Source: Mycolicibacterium grossiae (lineage in GTDB: Bacteria > Actinomycetota > Actinomycetes > Mycobacteriales > Mycobacteriaceae). From it: a stretch of DNA of 64,000 nucleotides. Within the stretch, counting starts at the first letter, position 1. Each line of letters opens with the position of its first letter. Location: contig NZ_CP043474.1 in the NCBI RefSeq assembly GCF_008329645.1, forward strand, positions 434,001 through 498,000. The letters run 5' to 3'. The position numbers and the translations under genes were made by a program. Below are positions 45,023 through 53,792 of this stretch, one piece after another. A model generated the notes under the pieces. That model had not been told where the DNA came from, did not search any database, and was given only the letters and a program-made list of their open reading frames with translations.

Positions 45023-45488
45023 ACTTCCCGTCGAACTCCGAGTGAACGGCACCCCGCACGGCGGCGTCGTCGAACCCCGCGTCACGCTGGCCGACTTCCT
45101 GCGCGAACGGTGCGGGCTGACCGGCACCCACCTCGGGTGCGAGCACGGCGCCTGCGGGGCGTGCACGGTCCTGCTCGACGGTCAGGCCGTGCGGTCCTGC
45201 CTGGTGTTCGCCGTTCAGGTCGACGGCCAGGAGGTGACGACGGTGGAGGGCATCGCGTCACCGGACGGCGAACTGTCCCCGGTGCAGGCCGCCATGCGCG
45301 CCTGTCACGGACTGCAGTGCGGCTTCTGCACGCCGGGCTTCGTCACGTCCATCACGGCGCTGCTCCGGGACAACCCCAGCCCGACCGACGAGGAGATCCG
45401 CGAGGGCCTCTCCGGCAACTTCTGCCGCTGCACCGGTTACCAGGGAATCGTCAACGCCGTGCGCCAGGCCGCCGAGGCGCAGGCGTAA
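45015..45488 (+). CDS. CoxS-like [2Fe-2S] small subunit
   Basis: A 157-residue subunit with two [2Fe-2S] sites: LGCEHGACGACTVLLDG...RSC (plant type) and CHGLQCGFCTPGF...FCRCTGY (helical type). It completes the L-M-S set. The ATG overlaps CoxM by eight bases. An unlinked MobA-type cytidylyltransferase must supply the cofactor, as none is in this window. Confidence 0.94.
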   Translation: MHELPVELRVNGTPHGGVVEPRVTLADFLRERCGLTGTHLGCEHGACGACTVLLDGQAVRSCLVFAVQVDGQEVTTVEGIASPDGELSPVQAAMRACHGLQCGFCTPGFVTSITALLRDNPSPTDEEIREGLSGNFCRCTGYQGIVNAVRQAAEAQA

Positions 45489-45571
45489 CGGTCGTCCCGG
45501 TGCGCTCGATACACCGGCGGGGGCGTGCCCACGTAGGGTGGGCCCGACACCGACTCGGGAAGACTGGTGAC

Positions 45572-45907
45572 ATGAGATCGATGCACGCCGCCGCGGCGGT
45601 CCTGGTCGCTGCCGGGGCAGCGCTCACCTCGCTGACCTCGATCGCGCCGGCCTCCGCCGAACCGAGCGACGCTCAGGTCGACGACGTGTTCACCAAGGCC
45701 GTCCGCGACAAGGGCCTGCGGATCACCGCCAAGGACGCCATCGACCTCGCGCACTCGACGTGCGACGTGCTCGCCCGCGGCGGCGACGTGGAGGCGGCTC
45801 TGCACCACGTCAAGAACGCCACCGAGTGGACGAAGATCGACGACATCACGACGTTCGGCAGCCTCGCCGTGCAGGGCTACTGCCCGGGGCTCAACCCCAA
45901 CGCCTGA
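45572..45907 (+). CDS. DUF732 secreted protein
   Basis: A 111-residue exported protein: Sec signal with cleavage near ASAEP, then the DUF732 pattern FTKAVRDKGLRITAKDAIDLAHSTCDVLARG and the end GSLAVQGYCPGL with a conserved Cys pair. DUF732 proteins are frequent in mycobacteria and uncharacterised. -10 TAGGGT lies at 45534-45539. The start ATG 45572 follows GGGAAG. Confidence 0.87.
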   Translation: MRSMHAAAAVLVAAGAALTSLTSIAPASAEPSDAQVDDVFTKAVRDKGLRITAKDAIDLAHSTCDVLARGGDVEAALHHVKNATEWTKIDDITTFGSLAVQGYCPGLNPNA

Positions 45908-45925
45908 CGCCGGGACCCCCGGCGG

Positions 45926-46765
45926 TCACGACACCGCGCCGCGCAGCCCGTCGGCGCCGAACACCGGCTCCAGCATCGATGACATGTCCGGCCCACGGCG
46001 CAGGCCGTGGCCGCCGTCGACGTTGAGCACCTGACCGGTGATCCACTCGGCGGCGTCGCTCAGCAGGAACACCGCCGCGTTGGCGACGTCGGTGACCTCA
46101 CCCGGCCGCGGCAGCGGCGTGCAGCTGGCGTAGTCGGCGCTGATCGCCGGCGAATCCAGGATCGGCGCCACCATGTCGGTGCGGATGAGACCGGGCCGGA
46201 TGCCGTTGACCCGCACCCACGACGGGCCGAGTTCGTCGGCGGCCAGCATCATCAGATGGTCCAGCGCGGCCTTGCTCGGGCCGTAGGCCGCGAACCAACG
46301 GTGCGTATTGCTCGAGGCGATCGACGAGATGCCGACGAACGACCCGCCGCCGCCGCGCACCATCTCGCGCGCACTGTGCTTCAGCACGTACATCGTCCCG
46401 TTGACGTTGAGGTCGACCGTGTTGCGCCAGCCCTCCGAATCGACCTGCGTCAGTGGGCCGATGGTCAACGAGCCGCCCGCGGAGTGCACCACGCCGTGCA
46501 GCCGGCCGTGCCACGCGGCGGCGGCGTCCACGACGTGGGCGACCTCGTCCTCGTTGGTGACGTCGGCCGGTTCGTAGCGCACCTCGCCGGCTCCCTCGCC
46601 GGCCGCGGCGCCGATCTCCTCCACCGCTGTCGCCAGCTTGTCGGCGTTGCGGCCCACCAGCATTGCGTTGCCGCCCGATGCGACGACCGCGGCGGCCACC
46701 CCCTTGCCGATGCCGCTGCCGCCGCCCGTGACCAGAATGGTCCTGTCCACCAACGACAGCTGCAT
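45926..46765 (-). CDS. Short-chain dehydrogenase/reductase with KstR-like site upstream
   Basis: A 279-residue SDR: coenzyme motif TGGGSGIGKG near residue 14, HSAGG, catalytic serine in VGISSIASS and YGPSK. The C-terminal VTDVANAAVFLLSDAAEWITGQVLNVDGGHG is typical of NAD(P) enzymes. A KstR-type site at 46800-46813 lies 35 bases before the ATG, which suggests sterol-responsive expression and a role with the cholesterol genes 3 kb away. In the M. tuberculosis order the neighbour here is the SDR Rv3485c. Confidence 0.85.
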   Translation of the reverse strand: MQLSLVDRTILVTGGGSGIGKGVAAAVVASGGNAMLVGRNADKLATAVEEIGAAAGEGAGEVRYEPADVTNEDEVAHVVDAAAAWHGRLHGVVHSAGGSLTIGPLTQVDSEGWRNTVDLNVNGTMYVLKHSAREMVRGGGGSFVGISSIASSNTHRWFAAYGPSKAALDHLMMLAADELGPSWVRVNGIRPGLIRTDMVAPILDSPAISADYASCTPLPRPGEVTDVANAAVFLLSDAAEWITGQVLNVDGGHGLRRGPDMSSMLEPVFGADGLRGAVS

Positions 46766-46799
46766 TGCTGCTCCTCCCGCGTCCCCTGGCGGGGAGAAC

Positions 46800-46813
46800 T
46801 AGAACACGTTCTC
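46800..46813. promoter_or_regulatory. KstR-type operator candidate
   Basis: TAGAACACGTTCTC matches TNNAACNNGTTNNA in all fixed positions except the last base (C for A). It lies just upstream of the SDR at 45926-46765. Three more such sites flank the mce4 and fadE26 genes in this window. Confidence 0.5.
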
Positions 46814-46965
46814 GTCATCGAACCACGCGGTGTGCACGCGGGGAAGCGAAACGCCGCACGGCGATCCGGCAGTCACGCCACAGCCGACTGGCAGACCGTT
46901 CACAGGAATGGCACGCCCGCACCACTTCTTGGCGCCATCACCCCCGCACGACGGCGTGACGGGCG

Positions 46966-46971
46966 TATCGT
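46966..46971 (+). promoter_or_regulatory. -10 element of the first small exported gene
   Basis: TATCGT fits TANNNT and would start RNA near 46978, about 48 bases before ATG 47026. The gap 46766-47025 otherwise holds only the KstR-type site. Confidence 0.35.
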
Positions 46972-47025
46972 CTCCCGCACGGACACCGCCGCAGGCGTCC
47001 CGCCCGACGACAAGAAAGCACGACC

Positions 47026-47373
47026 ATGGCGACCTTGAGATTCGACGCCCGACGCCTCCTGCTCGCCGGGGGATTCGCCGTGGCGGCGGCTGCCGCGCCC
47101 GCGGTCGCCGTCCTCGCCGCACCGACGTCGGTGGAGCCGTCGGTGGCCGCCTGCCCCAGCGGTGAGACCGAGGACACCTTCACCACGGTCTGCACCCCCG
47201 ACCTGGTGCCGAATTCGCCGGTCTTTCAGAGTAGTTCACCTGACAGCCTGCCCTCGGTCGGCGGCATCCCCTGCAGTGGAGCCAATTCCGGTCAGTGCAT
47301 CGGCCTGTCCGAGGAGCAGCAGTCCGAAGGGCCGGTGCCCGTGCCGCGCTCGTCGGTCAGCTCGAGCCCCTAG
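47026..47373 (+). CDS. Small exported protein, copy 1 of a tandem pair
   Basis: A 115-residue protein: signal LLLAGGFAVAAAAAPAVAVLAA, then the conserved core ACPSGETEDTF, VPNSP and GIPCSGANSGQCIGL. It is clearly paralogous to the protein at 47543. Similar small mycobacterial proteins are annotated as 'Ibp1', a name that I consider unproved. Two or more Cys pairs may form disulphides. A hairpin terminator follows at 47390. Confidence 0.82.
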   Translation: MATLRFDARRLLLAGGFAVAAAAAPAVAVLAAPTSVEPSVAACPSGETEDTFTTVCTPDLVPNSPVFQSSSPDSLPSVGGIPCSGANSGQCIGLSEEQQSEGPVPVPRSSVSSSP

Positions 47374-47389
47374 TACCGGCCCGACGCCG

Positions 47390-47408
47390 CGCCGGGCCCC
47401 GCCCGGCG
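47390..47408. terminator. Hairpin terminator after the first small exported gene
   Basis: CGCCGGGC (47390-47397) pairs perfectly with GCCCGGCG (47401-47408) across a three-base loop, 17 bases after the stop. There is no T-run, as often in mycobacteria. Confidence 0.5.
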
Positions 47409-47496
47409 GCGTCGCGTCGCGCCGTCCGTCACGGCCGTCCGTCACGACCCCTCGCAGGGAACTCGTGGAATGTGTGCAGATTCCTGGCAGCTTCCA

Positions 47497-47502
47497 TAGA
47501 CT
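47497..47502 (+). promoter_or_regulatory. -10 element of the second small exported gene
   Basis: TAGACT fits TANNNT and would start RNA near 47509, about 34 bases before ATG 47543. With the terminator upstream this gives the second paralogue its own transcript. Confidence 0.4.
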
Positions 47503-47542
47503 CACCCCGACGACACGGTCAATAACGACAGAAAGCGTGACG

Positions 47543-47902
47543 ATGGCGAACCCTGTTCTGAGTGCTCCCCGGCGGTTCATCCTGGCGGGCGGGTTCGCGC
47601 TCGCCGTCGCCGCGGCTCCCGCGGTCGCCGCGCTCGCCGGCGTCGACGCGTTCCCGGCCAACCCGCTGGCGTGCCCGGGCGGTGAGGAAGAGGATCAGTT
47701 CACTGGCATCTGCATCCCCCACACCGTGCCGAACTCTCCGTTCAGCTCGATCCCGGGCAACCCCGACCTGCCGGCCGTCGACGGCATCCCGTGCACCGGC
47801 GCCAACAGCGGCCAGTGCATCGGCCTCGCCGAGAACGCCCCGGCCTACGTGCCGCCGACCTCGTCGATCGGCAGCAGCCCGACCGTCACCGGCGTCTCCT
47901 GA
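47543..47902 (+). CDS. Small exported protein, copy 2 of a tandem pair
   Basis: A 119-residue protein: signal FILAGGFALAVAAAPAVAALAG, then ACPGGEEEDQF, VPNSPFSSIPGNPDLPAVDGIPCTGANSGQCIGL. The pattern of Cys, Pro and Gly is the same as in copy 1, with about half of the core identical by eye, so the pair arose by duplication. Copy 2 has a longer GNPDLPAVDG part. Function unknown. Confidence 0.83.
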   Translation: MANPVLSAPRRFILAGGFALAVAAAPAVAALAGVDAFPANPLACPGGEEEDQFTGICIPHTVPNSPFSSIPGNPDLPAVDGIPCTGANSGQCIGLAENAPAYVPPTSSIGSSPTVTGVS

Positions 47903-47943
47903 GCATGCCTCGGCCCGAACTCTGGGCGGCTCGCCGAGTCGCC

Positions 47944-47949
47944 TAGAGT
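47944..47949 (+). promoter_or_regulatory. -10 element for leaderless Rv3489-otsA mRNA
   Basis: TAGAGT fits TANNNT and lies exactly at -12 to -7 of ATG 47956, which has no ribosome site. It predicts a leaderless mRNA for the small gene and otsA. Confidence 0.48.
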
Positions 47950-47955
47950 TGGGTC

Positions 47956-48120
47956 ATGGCAGCTTCACCTGACCCCACCGAGATCGACGACGTCGAGCCG
48001 CTCGCCGACAGCACCGCGCGGCAGGCGCGCCGCGTCGTCGCGGCGTACGCCACCGACGCCGACGAGTGCCGCGTCTTCCTGTCCATGCTCGGCATCGGAC
48101 CCGCGAAGCTCGACGCCTAG
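47956..48120 (+). CDS. Small conserved protein upstream of otsA (Rv3489-like), 54 aa
   Basis: A 54-residue soluble protein ([18 protein letters not shown]...[10 protein letters not shown]) without signal or membrane helix. It is acidic at the N-terminus, with a helical middle ([26 protein letters not shown]). The stop TAG shares its G with the otsA GTG (TAGTG), so otsA is translationally coupled to it. A gene of this size lies before otsA in M. tuberculosis too. Confidence 0.82.
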   Translation: MAASPDPTEIDDVEPLADSTARQARRVVAAYATDADECRVFLSMLGIGPAKLDA

Positions 48121-49607
48121 TGAGCCCCGGCCCGGCGACCGAGCCCGACGTCGGCACCGCCGACTTCGTCGTCGTGGCCAACCGGCTGCCGATCGACATG
48201 GAGCGCCGCGCCGACGGCGAGATCTCCTACAAGCGCAGCCCCGGCGGCCTGGTCACTGCGCTGGAACCGCTGCTGCGCAAACGCCATGGCGCCTGGATCG
48301 GTTGGGCCGGCATCCCCGACAGCCCCGAGGACCCGATCGAGGACGACGGGCTGCAGCTCTTCCCGGTGGCGCTGTCTGCCGAGGACGTCGCCACGTACTA
48401 CGAGGGCTTCTCCAACGCCACGCTGTGGCCGCTCTACCACGACGTCATCGTCAAGCCGATCTACCACCGCGCCTGGTGGGAACGCTATGTCGAGGTGAAC
48501 CGCCGCTTCGCCGAGGCGACCGCCCGGGCCGCCGCCGACGGCGCCACCGTCTGGGTGCAGGACTACCAGTTGCAGCTCGTCCCCAAGATGCTGCGCATGC
48601 TCCGCCCCGACCTCACCATCGGGTTCTTCCTGCACATCCCCTTCCCGCCGATCGAACTGTTCATGCAGATGCCGTGGCGTACCGAGATCATCGAGGGTCT
48701 GCTGGGCGCCGACCTCGTCGGCTTCCACCTCCCGGGCGGGGCGCAGAACTTCCTCTACCTGGCTCGCCGTCTGGTCGGTGCCGACACCTCCCGGGCGACC
48801 GTCGGCGTGCGGTCCCGGTTCGGCGAGGTGCGCGTCGGTTTTCGCACCGTGAAGGTGGGCGCGTTCCCCATCTCCATCGATTCGGCGGAACTCGACGCCA
48901 AGGCCCGCGACCGAGCGGTGCGCCAGCGTGCCCGCGCCATCCGCGCCGAACTCGGCAACCCGCGCAAGGTCATGCTGGGCGTCGACCGGCTGGACTACAC
49001 CAAGGGCATCGACGTGCGGCTCAACGCCTTCACCGAACTGCTCGAGGACGGCCGCGTCGACGGCAGTGACACCGTGCTCGTCCAGCTCGCCACGCCGAGT
49101 CGCGAGCGGGTGGAGAGCTACAAGGTGATGCGCGAGGACATCGAACGGCAGGTCGGCCACATCAACGGCGAGTTCGGCGAGGTCGGCCACCCGGTGGTGC
49201 ACTACCTGCACAAGCCGATCCCCCGTGACGAACTCGTCGCGTTCTTCGTCGCCGCCGACGTCATGCTGGTGACCCCGTTGCGCGACGGGATGAACCTGGT
49301 GGCCAAGGAGTACGTGGCGTGCCGCAGCGACCTCGGCGGCGCGCTGGTCTTGAGCGAATTCACCGGCGCCGCAGCCGAATTGCGACAGGCGTACCTGGCC
49401 AACCCGCACCACGTCGACGACGTCAAGGACGCGATCGAGGCGGCCCTGACGCAGTCACCGGAGGAGGGCCGGCGCCGCATGCGGGCGCTGCGCCGTCAGG
49501 TCCTCGCCCACGACGTCGACCGGTGGGCCCGCGCCTTCCTCGATGCGCTGTCCTCGACCGAGGACCACACCGGTACCAGGAGCGAGACCGGCTCTAGACC
49601 GGAGTGA
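48120..49607 (+). CDS. otsA: Alpha,alpha-trehalose-phosphate synthase
   Basis: A 495-residue GT20 enzyme making trehalose-6-phosphate from UDP-glucose and glucose-6-phosphate. Markers: [10 protein letters not shown], the glycine loop [35 protein letters not shown] and [14 protein letters not shown]. The start is GTG 48120. The frame is open earlier, but that segment is the shadow of the small gene. It is convergent with mam4B, overlapping by 14 bases. Confidence 0.96.
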   Translation: MSPGPATEPDVGTADFVVVANRLPIDMERRADGEISYKRSPGGLVTALEPLLRKRHGAWIGWAGIPDSPEDPIEDDGLQLFPVALSAEDVATYYEGFSNATLWPLYHDVIVKPIYHRAWWERYVEVNRRFAEATARAAADGATVWVQDYQLQLVPKMLRMLRPDLTIGFFLHIPFPPIELFMQMPWRTEIIEGLLGADLVGFHLPGGAQNFLYLARRLVGADTSRATVGVRSRFGEVRVGFRTVKVGAFPISIDSAELDAKARDRAVRQRARAIRAELGNPRKVMLGVDRLDYTKGIDVRLNAFTELLEDGRVDGSDTVLVQLATPSRERVESYKVMREDIERQVGHINGEFGEVGHPVVHYLHKPIPRDELVAFFVAADVMLVTPLRDGMNLVAKEYVACRSDLGGALVLSEFTGAAAELRQAYLANPHHVDDVKDAIEAALTQSPEEGRRRMRALRRQVLAHDVDRWARAFLDALSSTEDHTGTRSETGSRPE

Positions 49608-50121
49608 TGAAGTTGATCTTCCACTGCCCGTCGATCTTCTCGTAGTCGACGCGCAACCGGCTCCCGTCGTACACCGGCTGCTTGGACTTGTCGGTGACGG
49701 TCCGGTTCATGAACACCAGCACGCTGGCCGAATCGCGGTGCGCGTCCAGCACTCCCGTCCCGACGACGTTGGCCTGCGAGATCACCTGCCGGTCACGGGC
49801 CTGCGGGATGATGTCCTGGTTCGCGCGTTCCTCGAACTCGCGGCGGTAGGCCGGGGTCAGCAGCTGGTAGGCGTCGGTGAGGCTGCGCTCGACCGTCTGG
49901 AAGTCGTAGCCGAAGACCAGCGGGATCTGCTGGGCGGCGAGGTCGCAGTTCGGTGGCTGGCGGTCGCCGGTGCAGGGACCGAGTTCCTCGCGGGTCTGCT
50001 GTTCGGCCGCGAGCTGGTCGCGGTCCCACCACATGTACCCGCCGAAGGCGCTCAACCCGACGAAGCCGACCGCCAGCAGCACGCCGAGCGCGAGCGCCAG
50101 GCGGGTCGTCCACCGACCCAT
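49594..50121 (-). CDS. mam4B: Mce-associated protein Mam4B
   Basis: A 175-residue protein with one membrane helix (about 8-30) and an extracellular NTF2-like domain ([29 protein letters not shown]). Mce-associated proteins help to stabilise the Mce transporter. The ATG overlaps the mam4A stop (ATGA). It is the last gene of the operon. Confidence 0.9.
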   Translation of the reverse strand: MGRWTTRLALALGVLLAVGFVGLSAFGGYMWWDRDQLAAEQQTREELGPCTGDRQPPNCDLAAQQIPLVFGYDFQTVERSLTDAYQLLTPAYRREFEERANQDIIPQARDRQVISQANVVGTGVLDAHRDSASVLVFMNRTVTDKSKQPVYDGSRLRVDYEKIDGQWKINFITPV

Positions 50122-50840
50122 CAGTTGCCCCCGTCGGGGTACTTGAGGTCGTAGCCGGTCATGTGGCCGTTGTCGTCCTCGTGCACGACGATCCGCAGCC
50201 GGTAGGGCTGCGACGGCTTGTTGACGCCGTCGAGGTCGGTGACCGTGACGCGTGCGGCGACCAACACGTTGGCGTTCTTGGCGGTCTCGTCGACGCGCTC
50301 GAGCGCCGCGCCGGTGATGACGGCCTCGCTGCTGGCCTGCGTGTCCCGGAAGATGGCCTTGAGGTTCTCGACGTTGGTGCCCTGGCTGAGCATGTCGCGC
50401 AGCGGGCCGCTGGTGCCGTTGACGAAGCGGTTCACGCTCTCGTCGATGGTGTTCTGGTCGTAGCTGAACATGTTGACCACCGTCTGGGTCGCGGTGTCGA
50501 CGAAGCGCTGGTCGCGGTCGAGCGCGGCGTCGGTCTCCGCCCGTCCGGCAGCTGCCCAGGCGGTCAGCCCGCCGACGACCGCGACGAGCACCGCGCAGAC
50601 GGCGATGCCCACCGCCGCCACCAGCGTGCGGTGCGGCTGCCGGCGCGGTGGCGGCCCGACCGGTCGCGACACCCTGACGCGCGGCGTGGCGGCGGTCGCC
50701 GATACGCCCAGCGCGGGTTCGGCGGTGACGGTGCCCGCGGCCGGTCCCGCGGCACGCGAGGCGCGGCGGCGGACGGCCTTGGGCGCCGGCCCGGACGTCT
50801 CGGTCGAGGACTCACCGGCGGCCGTGTCCTGCTCTGTCAT
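50121..50840 (-). CDS. mam4A: Mce-associated protein Mam4A
   Basis: A 239-residue protein: a cytosolic basic, Ala/Pro-rich stretch (1-70), one membrane helix (about 73-95, VAAVGIAVCAVLVAVVGGL) and an outside NTF2-like part (TQTVVNMFSYDQNTIDESVNRF). It is coupled to mce4F by ATGA (cat at 50838-50840) and to mam4B by ATGA. Confidence 0.9.
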   Translation of the reverse strand: MTEQDTAAGESSTETSGPAPKAVRRRASRAAGPAAGTVTAEPALGVSATAATPRVRVSRPVGPPPRRQPHRTLVAAVGIAVCAVLVAVVGGLTAWAAAGRAETDAALDRDQRFVDTATQTVVNMFSYDQNTIDESVNRFVNGTSGPLRDMLSQGTNVENLKAIFRDTQASSEAVITGAALERVDETAKNANVLVAARVTVTDLDGVNKPSQPYRLRIVVHEDDNGHMTGYDLKYPDGGN

Positions 50841-52588
50841 TCCCGTCGTGGATCCATCATCAAATCGGCCCACGTCTCCGCGGGGGCGAACTTCGTCGAA
50901 CCGGAGGCCAGCACGCCGGTTCCCCCGGAGGGGTCGGCGAACACACCGGTCCTCGAATCGTACGTCGTCGACGTCGGAGCGCTGGCCACCGGCGGTGCGT
51001 CCTGCGGCACGGCCTGTGCGGGCAGCAGCGGACCCTGGCCCGGCGGCGGGGGCACCGCGGGGGCGGGTGCCGGGGCCGGGGCCTCCGCGGGCAGCGGACC
51101 GGGTGCCGGAGCCCCGGGTGCCGAGCGGCCGTACGGCGGCACGATCTGGTCGGGCGGCGCGTAGAACGGCAGCGGTGGCGGCGGTGGGCCGGGATCGCTC
51201 GGCGGAACCGGCAGTGGGAACGGCGCATTGGGCGCGGGACCGGGTCCCGGCACCACACCGGGCGGCAACTGCACCGACGGCGGCCCCGGGTCGTAGTCCG
51301 CCGAGGGCGGGATGTTGGGGAACTTGTTCGCCGGGGTGATGTTGCGCGGATCGGTGATCGGCGTGCTGCCGTACGGGATCGGCGGGCCACGCCACGGATT
51401 GCTGCCGATCGGCACGTAGCCGCGCGGGTCGCGGCACAGCTGAATGGTGGGTGCCCGCTTGCCGGGGAACTCCTGGCACGGGTAGTTGCGCGCGCCGCGC
51501 ACGACGGTCGGATCGCTCTGCGCCGTCTTGCAGTACAGGTCGGTCGGCAGGTCGCGCAGGGTGGTGTCGGCAGGCGTGCGGATCTGCGTCGGCGGGATGA
51601 AGCCCACCGAGCACGGGGGCGGATCACCGAGGTCGACCTTGAAGTCGAGCTTGCCGCCCTCGTCGGCCGGCAGACCGCCGCCCACGGTGATGAGCGCGGC
51701 CATCAGCGCCGGGAAGATGACCAGTGCCTGCTCGATCGACTTGTTGTAAATGACGCCGATGCGGCCGACGTTGGCGAGGTTGGCGGCCAGCATCGGAAAG
51801 TTCGGGCGGATGCCGTCGAACGTCGTGTTGGCGGCCTGGGCCGCGCCCGGCACGGTCCGAAGCACCGACCGCAGCTGCGGGTCGGCATTCGCCGCCTCGG
51901 TGGTGAAGCGCGCCAGTCCGTCGGCGAGCGACCGGATGTCGTCTCCGCTGGCGATCTCGGCGTCCAGGAACGGACCGGCCTGGTCGATCAGCTGGCTGGT
52001 CTGGCCGTAGTTCGCGTTCGCCTCGTCGACCAGGGCGCGGCCGGACTGGATCAGCCGCGCCAGCTCGGGTCCGGAGCCGTTGAACGCCTTGAACGTCTCG
52101 CGCAGCAGATCCTGGATGCGGCTGTCGCCGATGCTGTTCACCAGCGAGTCGGCCTGGGTGAGCAGGCTCGCGATGTCCTGACCGATCGCGGTGCGGCTCA
52201 CCGGGATCACGGCGTCGTGGCCGAGCATGCGGTCGGAGGGGTCGTCGGGCGGCACCAGGTCGATGTACTGCTCGCCGACCGCCGAGACGCTCTTCACCGT
52301 CGCGGTGACGTTGTCCGGCACCGGGGTGTCGGTGTTGAGCCGCATGTCGGCGACCACGCCGTCGTCGCTCAGACCCACCGACTCGACGCGTCCGATGGTC
52401 ACGCCGCGGTAGGTGACGTTGGCGTTCTCGTACAGGCCGCCGCCGGCGACGAAGTTGGCCCGGACGTCGTAGGTGCCGATGCCCATGGCGGCGGGCACGT
52501 GCAGATAGAACGCGGAGATCGCGCCCACGCACAGCACCGTCACGATCGCGAAGATCGACAGCTGGATGCGCGTCAACCGGTCGAGCAT
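50837..52588 (-). CDS. mce4F: Mce4F, sterol-transporter substrate-channel subunit
   Basis: A 583-residue protein with an N-terminal helix (about 8-30), an MCE/MlaD domain (about 38-115), a helical rod (to about 320) and a Pro/Ala/Gly-rich tail (about 400-545, with PPP runs). Mce proteins line a periplasmic tunnel for cholesterol. The start ATG 52588 overlaps the mce4E stop (ATGA). Confidence 0.94.
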   Translation of the reverse strand: MLDRLTRIQLSIFAIVTVLCVGAISAFYLHVPAAMGIGTYDVRANFVAGGGLYENANVTYRGVTIGRVESVGLSDDGVVADMRLNTDTPVPDNVTATVKSVSAVGEQYIDLVPPDDPSDRMLGHDAVIPVSRTAIGQDIASLLTQADSLVNSIGDSRIQDLLRETFKAFNGSGPELARLIQSGRALVDEANANYGQTSQLIDQAGPFLDAEIASGDDIRSLADGLARFTTEAANADPQLRSVLRTVPGAAQAANTTFDGIRPNFPMLAANLANVGRIGVIYNKSIEQALVIFPALMAALITVGGGLPADEGGKLDFKVDLGDPPPCSVGFIPPTQIRTPADTTLRDLPTDLYCKTAQSDPTVVRGARNYPCQEFPGKRAPTIQLCRDPRGYVPIGSNPWRGPPIPYGSTPITDPRNITPANKFPNIPPSADYDPGPPSVQLPPGVVPGPGPAPNAPFPLPVPPSDPGPPPPPLPFYAPPDQIVPPYGRSAPGAPAPGPLPAEAPAPAPAPAVPPPPGQGPLLPAQAVPQDAPPVASAPTSTTYDSRTGVFADPSGGTGVLASGSTKFAPAETWADLMMDPRRE

Positions 52589-53790
52589 CAGGGCACCGCC
52601 TCGGTGTGCTGGGTGGCCGTCCCCGGCGGGATCTGGAACGGATCCGCCGCCTGCCCCGAGAGATTCGCCATCGCCCCGGTCAGGAAGTCCGGCGGGTTGA
52701 TGACCTCGTCGAGGTGCTTCATGTTGGGGTCGAGGCCCTTCGACGTGGTGAACACCGACTCACCGGTGCGGCGCACCGTCAGGTCGAACGTCACGAACAC
52801 GTTGAGGTAGTCGCCCCGCACCGCGTTGCGCAGGTACTTGTAGTGGAACGGGAAGGTCGGCAGCAGCTCCAGGTCGGAGATGAAGTCGTCGGCGTTGTCG
52901 TTGAACGCCTTCACCACCGGATAGAGATCCTTGAAGTCGGCGGCGAAGTCGTCGCGGATGCCGGTCAGCACCCGCGAGGCCACCCCGGAGAACGTCCGCA
53001 GGGCGGTGAACGCGTCGACGAGGTTCGTCCGGTTGGCGTTGAGCACCTCGAGCGCCGCGGGCAGCGTGTCGAGCGTGCGACCCAGGTCGTCGCGGCTGCG
53101 GGCCAGGATGCCGGCGAACCGGTTGAGCCCGTCGGCGGCGGCAATGATGTCCGCGGTCTGCCGGTCCAGCGATCCGGTCAGCTCGGCCAGGCGCGGGATG
53201 AGGTCGGCGAACGACCCGGCGCGACCGGCGACGGCGGCGTACGTCTCGTTCGTGATGTCCTGCAGCGCACCGAGATTGCCCTTGTTCACCACCACGCCGA
53301 GCGAGGACAGCACCTCTTCGGTGGTCGGGTAGCGCCCGGTGTGGGCCAGCGGAATCGTCGATCCCTCGGTCAGCCGGCCCTGGGGCGGCTCGCCCGTGGG
53401 GTCGGCGAGCGCCACGTGCTGCGATCCGAGCAGCGACGTCTGGGCCACCGTCGCGGTCGCATTGGCGGGCAGTTCGACGTTGCCGTCGAGCGAGAGCTTC
53501 ACCGCCGCGAAGAACGTGCCGTCGGGCCGTTGTACCGCGTCGATGCCCGAGACGCTCCCCACCGTGATGTCGTCGACCAACACCGGCGAGTTCTGCGGCA
53601 GGGTCGCCACGTCGGGCAGTTCGACGTTGATCGTGTACGAGTCCTTGCCGTGCCCGGCGGTGCCCGGCATGTCGAGGGAGTTCAGTCCCCCGAACGAACA
53701 TCCGGCGAGCAGCACGGCGCCCGAGGACACCGCGACGGCCGCGCGGCCGCTCCGTACTGCCCTGCGGCGCAGGGCGATGCGCGTCGGCAC
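52588..53790 (-). CDS. mce4E: Mce4E lipoprotein (LprN)
   Basis: A 400-residue MCE protein with a lipobox LLAGCSFG (Cys near residue 31), so it is lipid-anchored at the outer face; this fits Mce4E, also called LprN. MCE domain at about 45-125, then a helical rod. The start is GTG 53790 (VPTRIALRRRAVRSG); the frame is open upstream but that lies in mce4D. Confidence 0.93.
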   Translation of the reverse strand: MPTRIALRRRAVRSGRAAVAVSSGAVLLAGCSFGGLNSLDMPGTAGHGKDSYTINVELPDVATLPQNSPVLVDDITVGSVSGIDAVQRPDGTFFAAVKLSLDGNVELPANATATVAQTSLLGSQHVALADPTGEPPQGRLTEGSTIPLAHTGRYPTTEEVLSSLGVVVNKGNLGALQDITNETYAAVAGRAGSFADLIPRLAELTGSLDRQTADIIAAADGLNRFAGILARSRDDLGRTLDTLPAALEVLNANRTNLVDAFTALRTFSGVASRVLTGIRDDFAADFKDLYPVVKAFNDNADDFISDLELLPTFPFHYKYLRNAVRGDYLNVFVTFDLTVRRTGESVFTTSKGLDPNMKHLDEVINPPDFLTGAMANLSGQAADPFQIPPGTATQHTEAVP

Positions 53791-53792
53791 GG

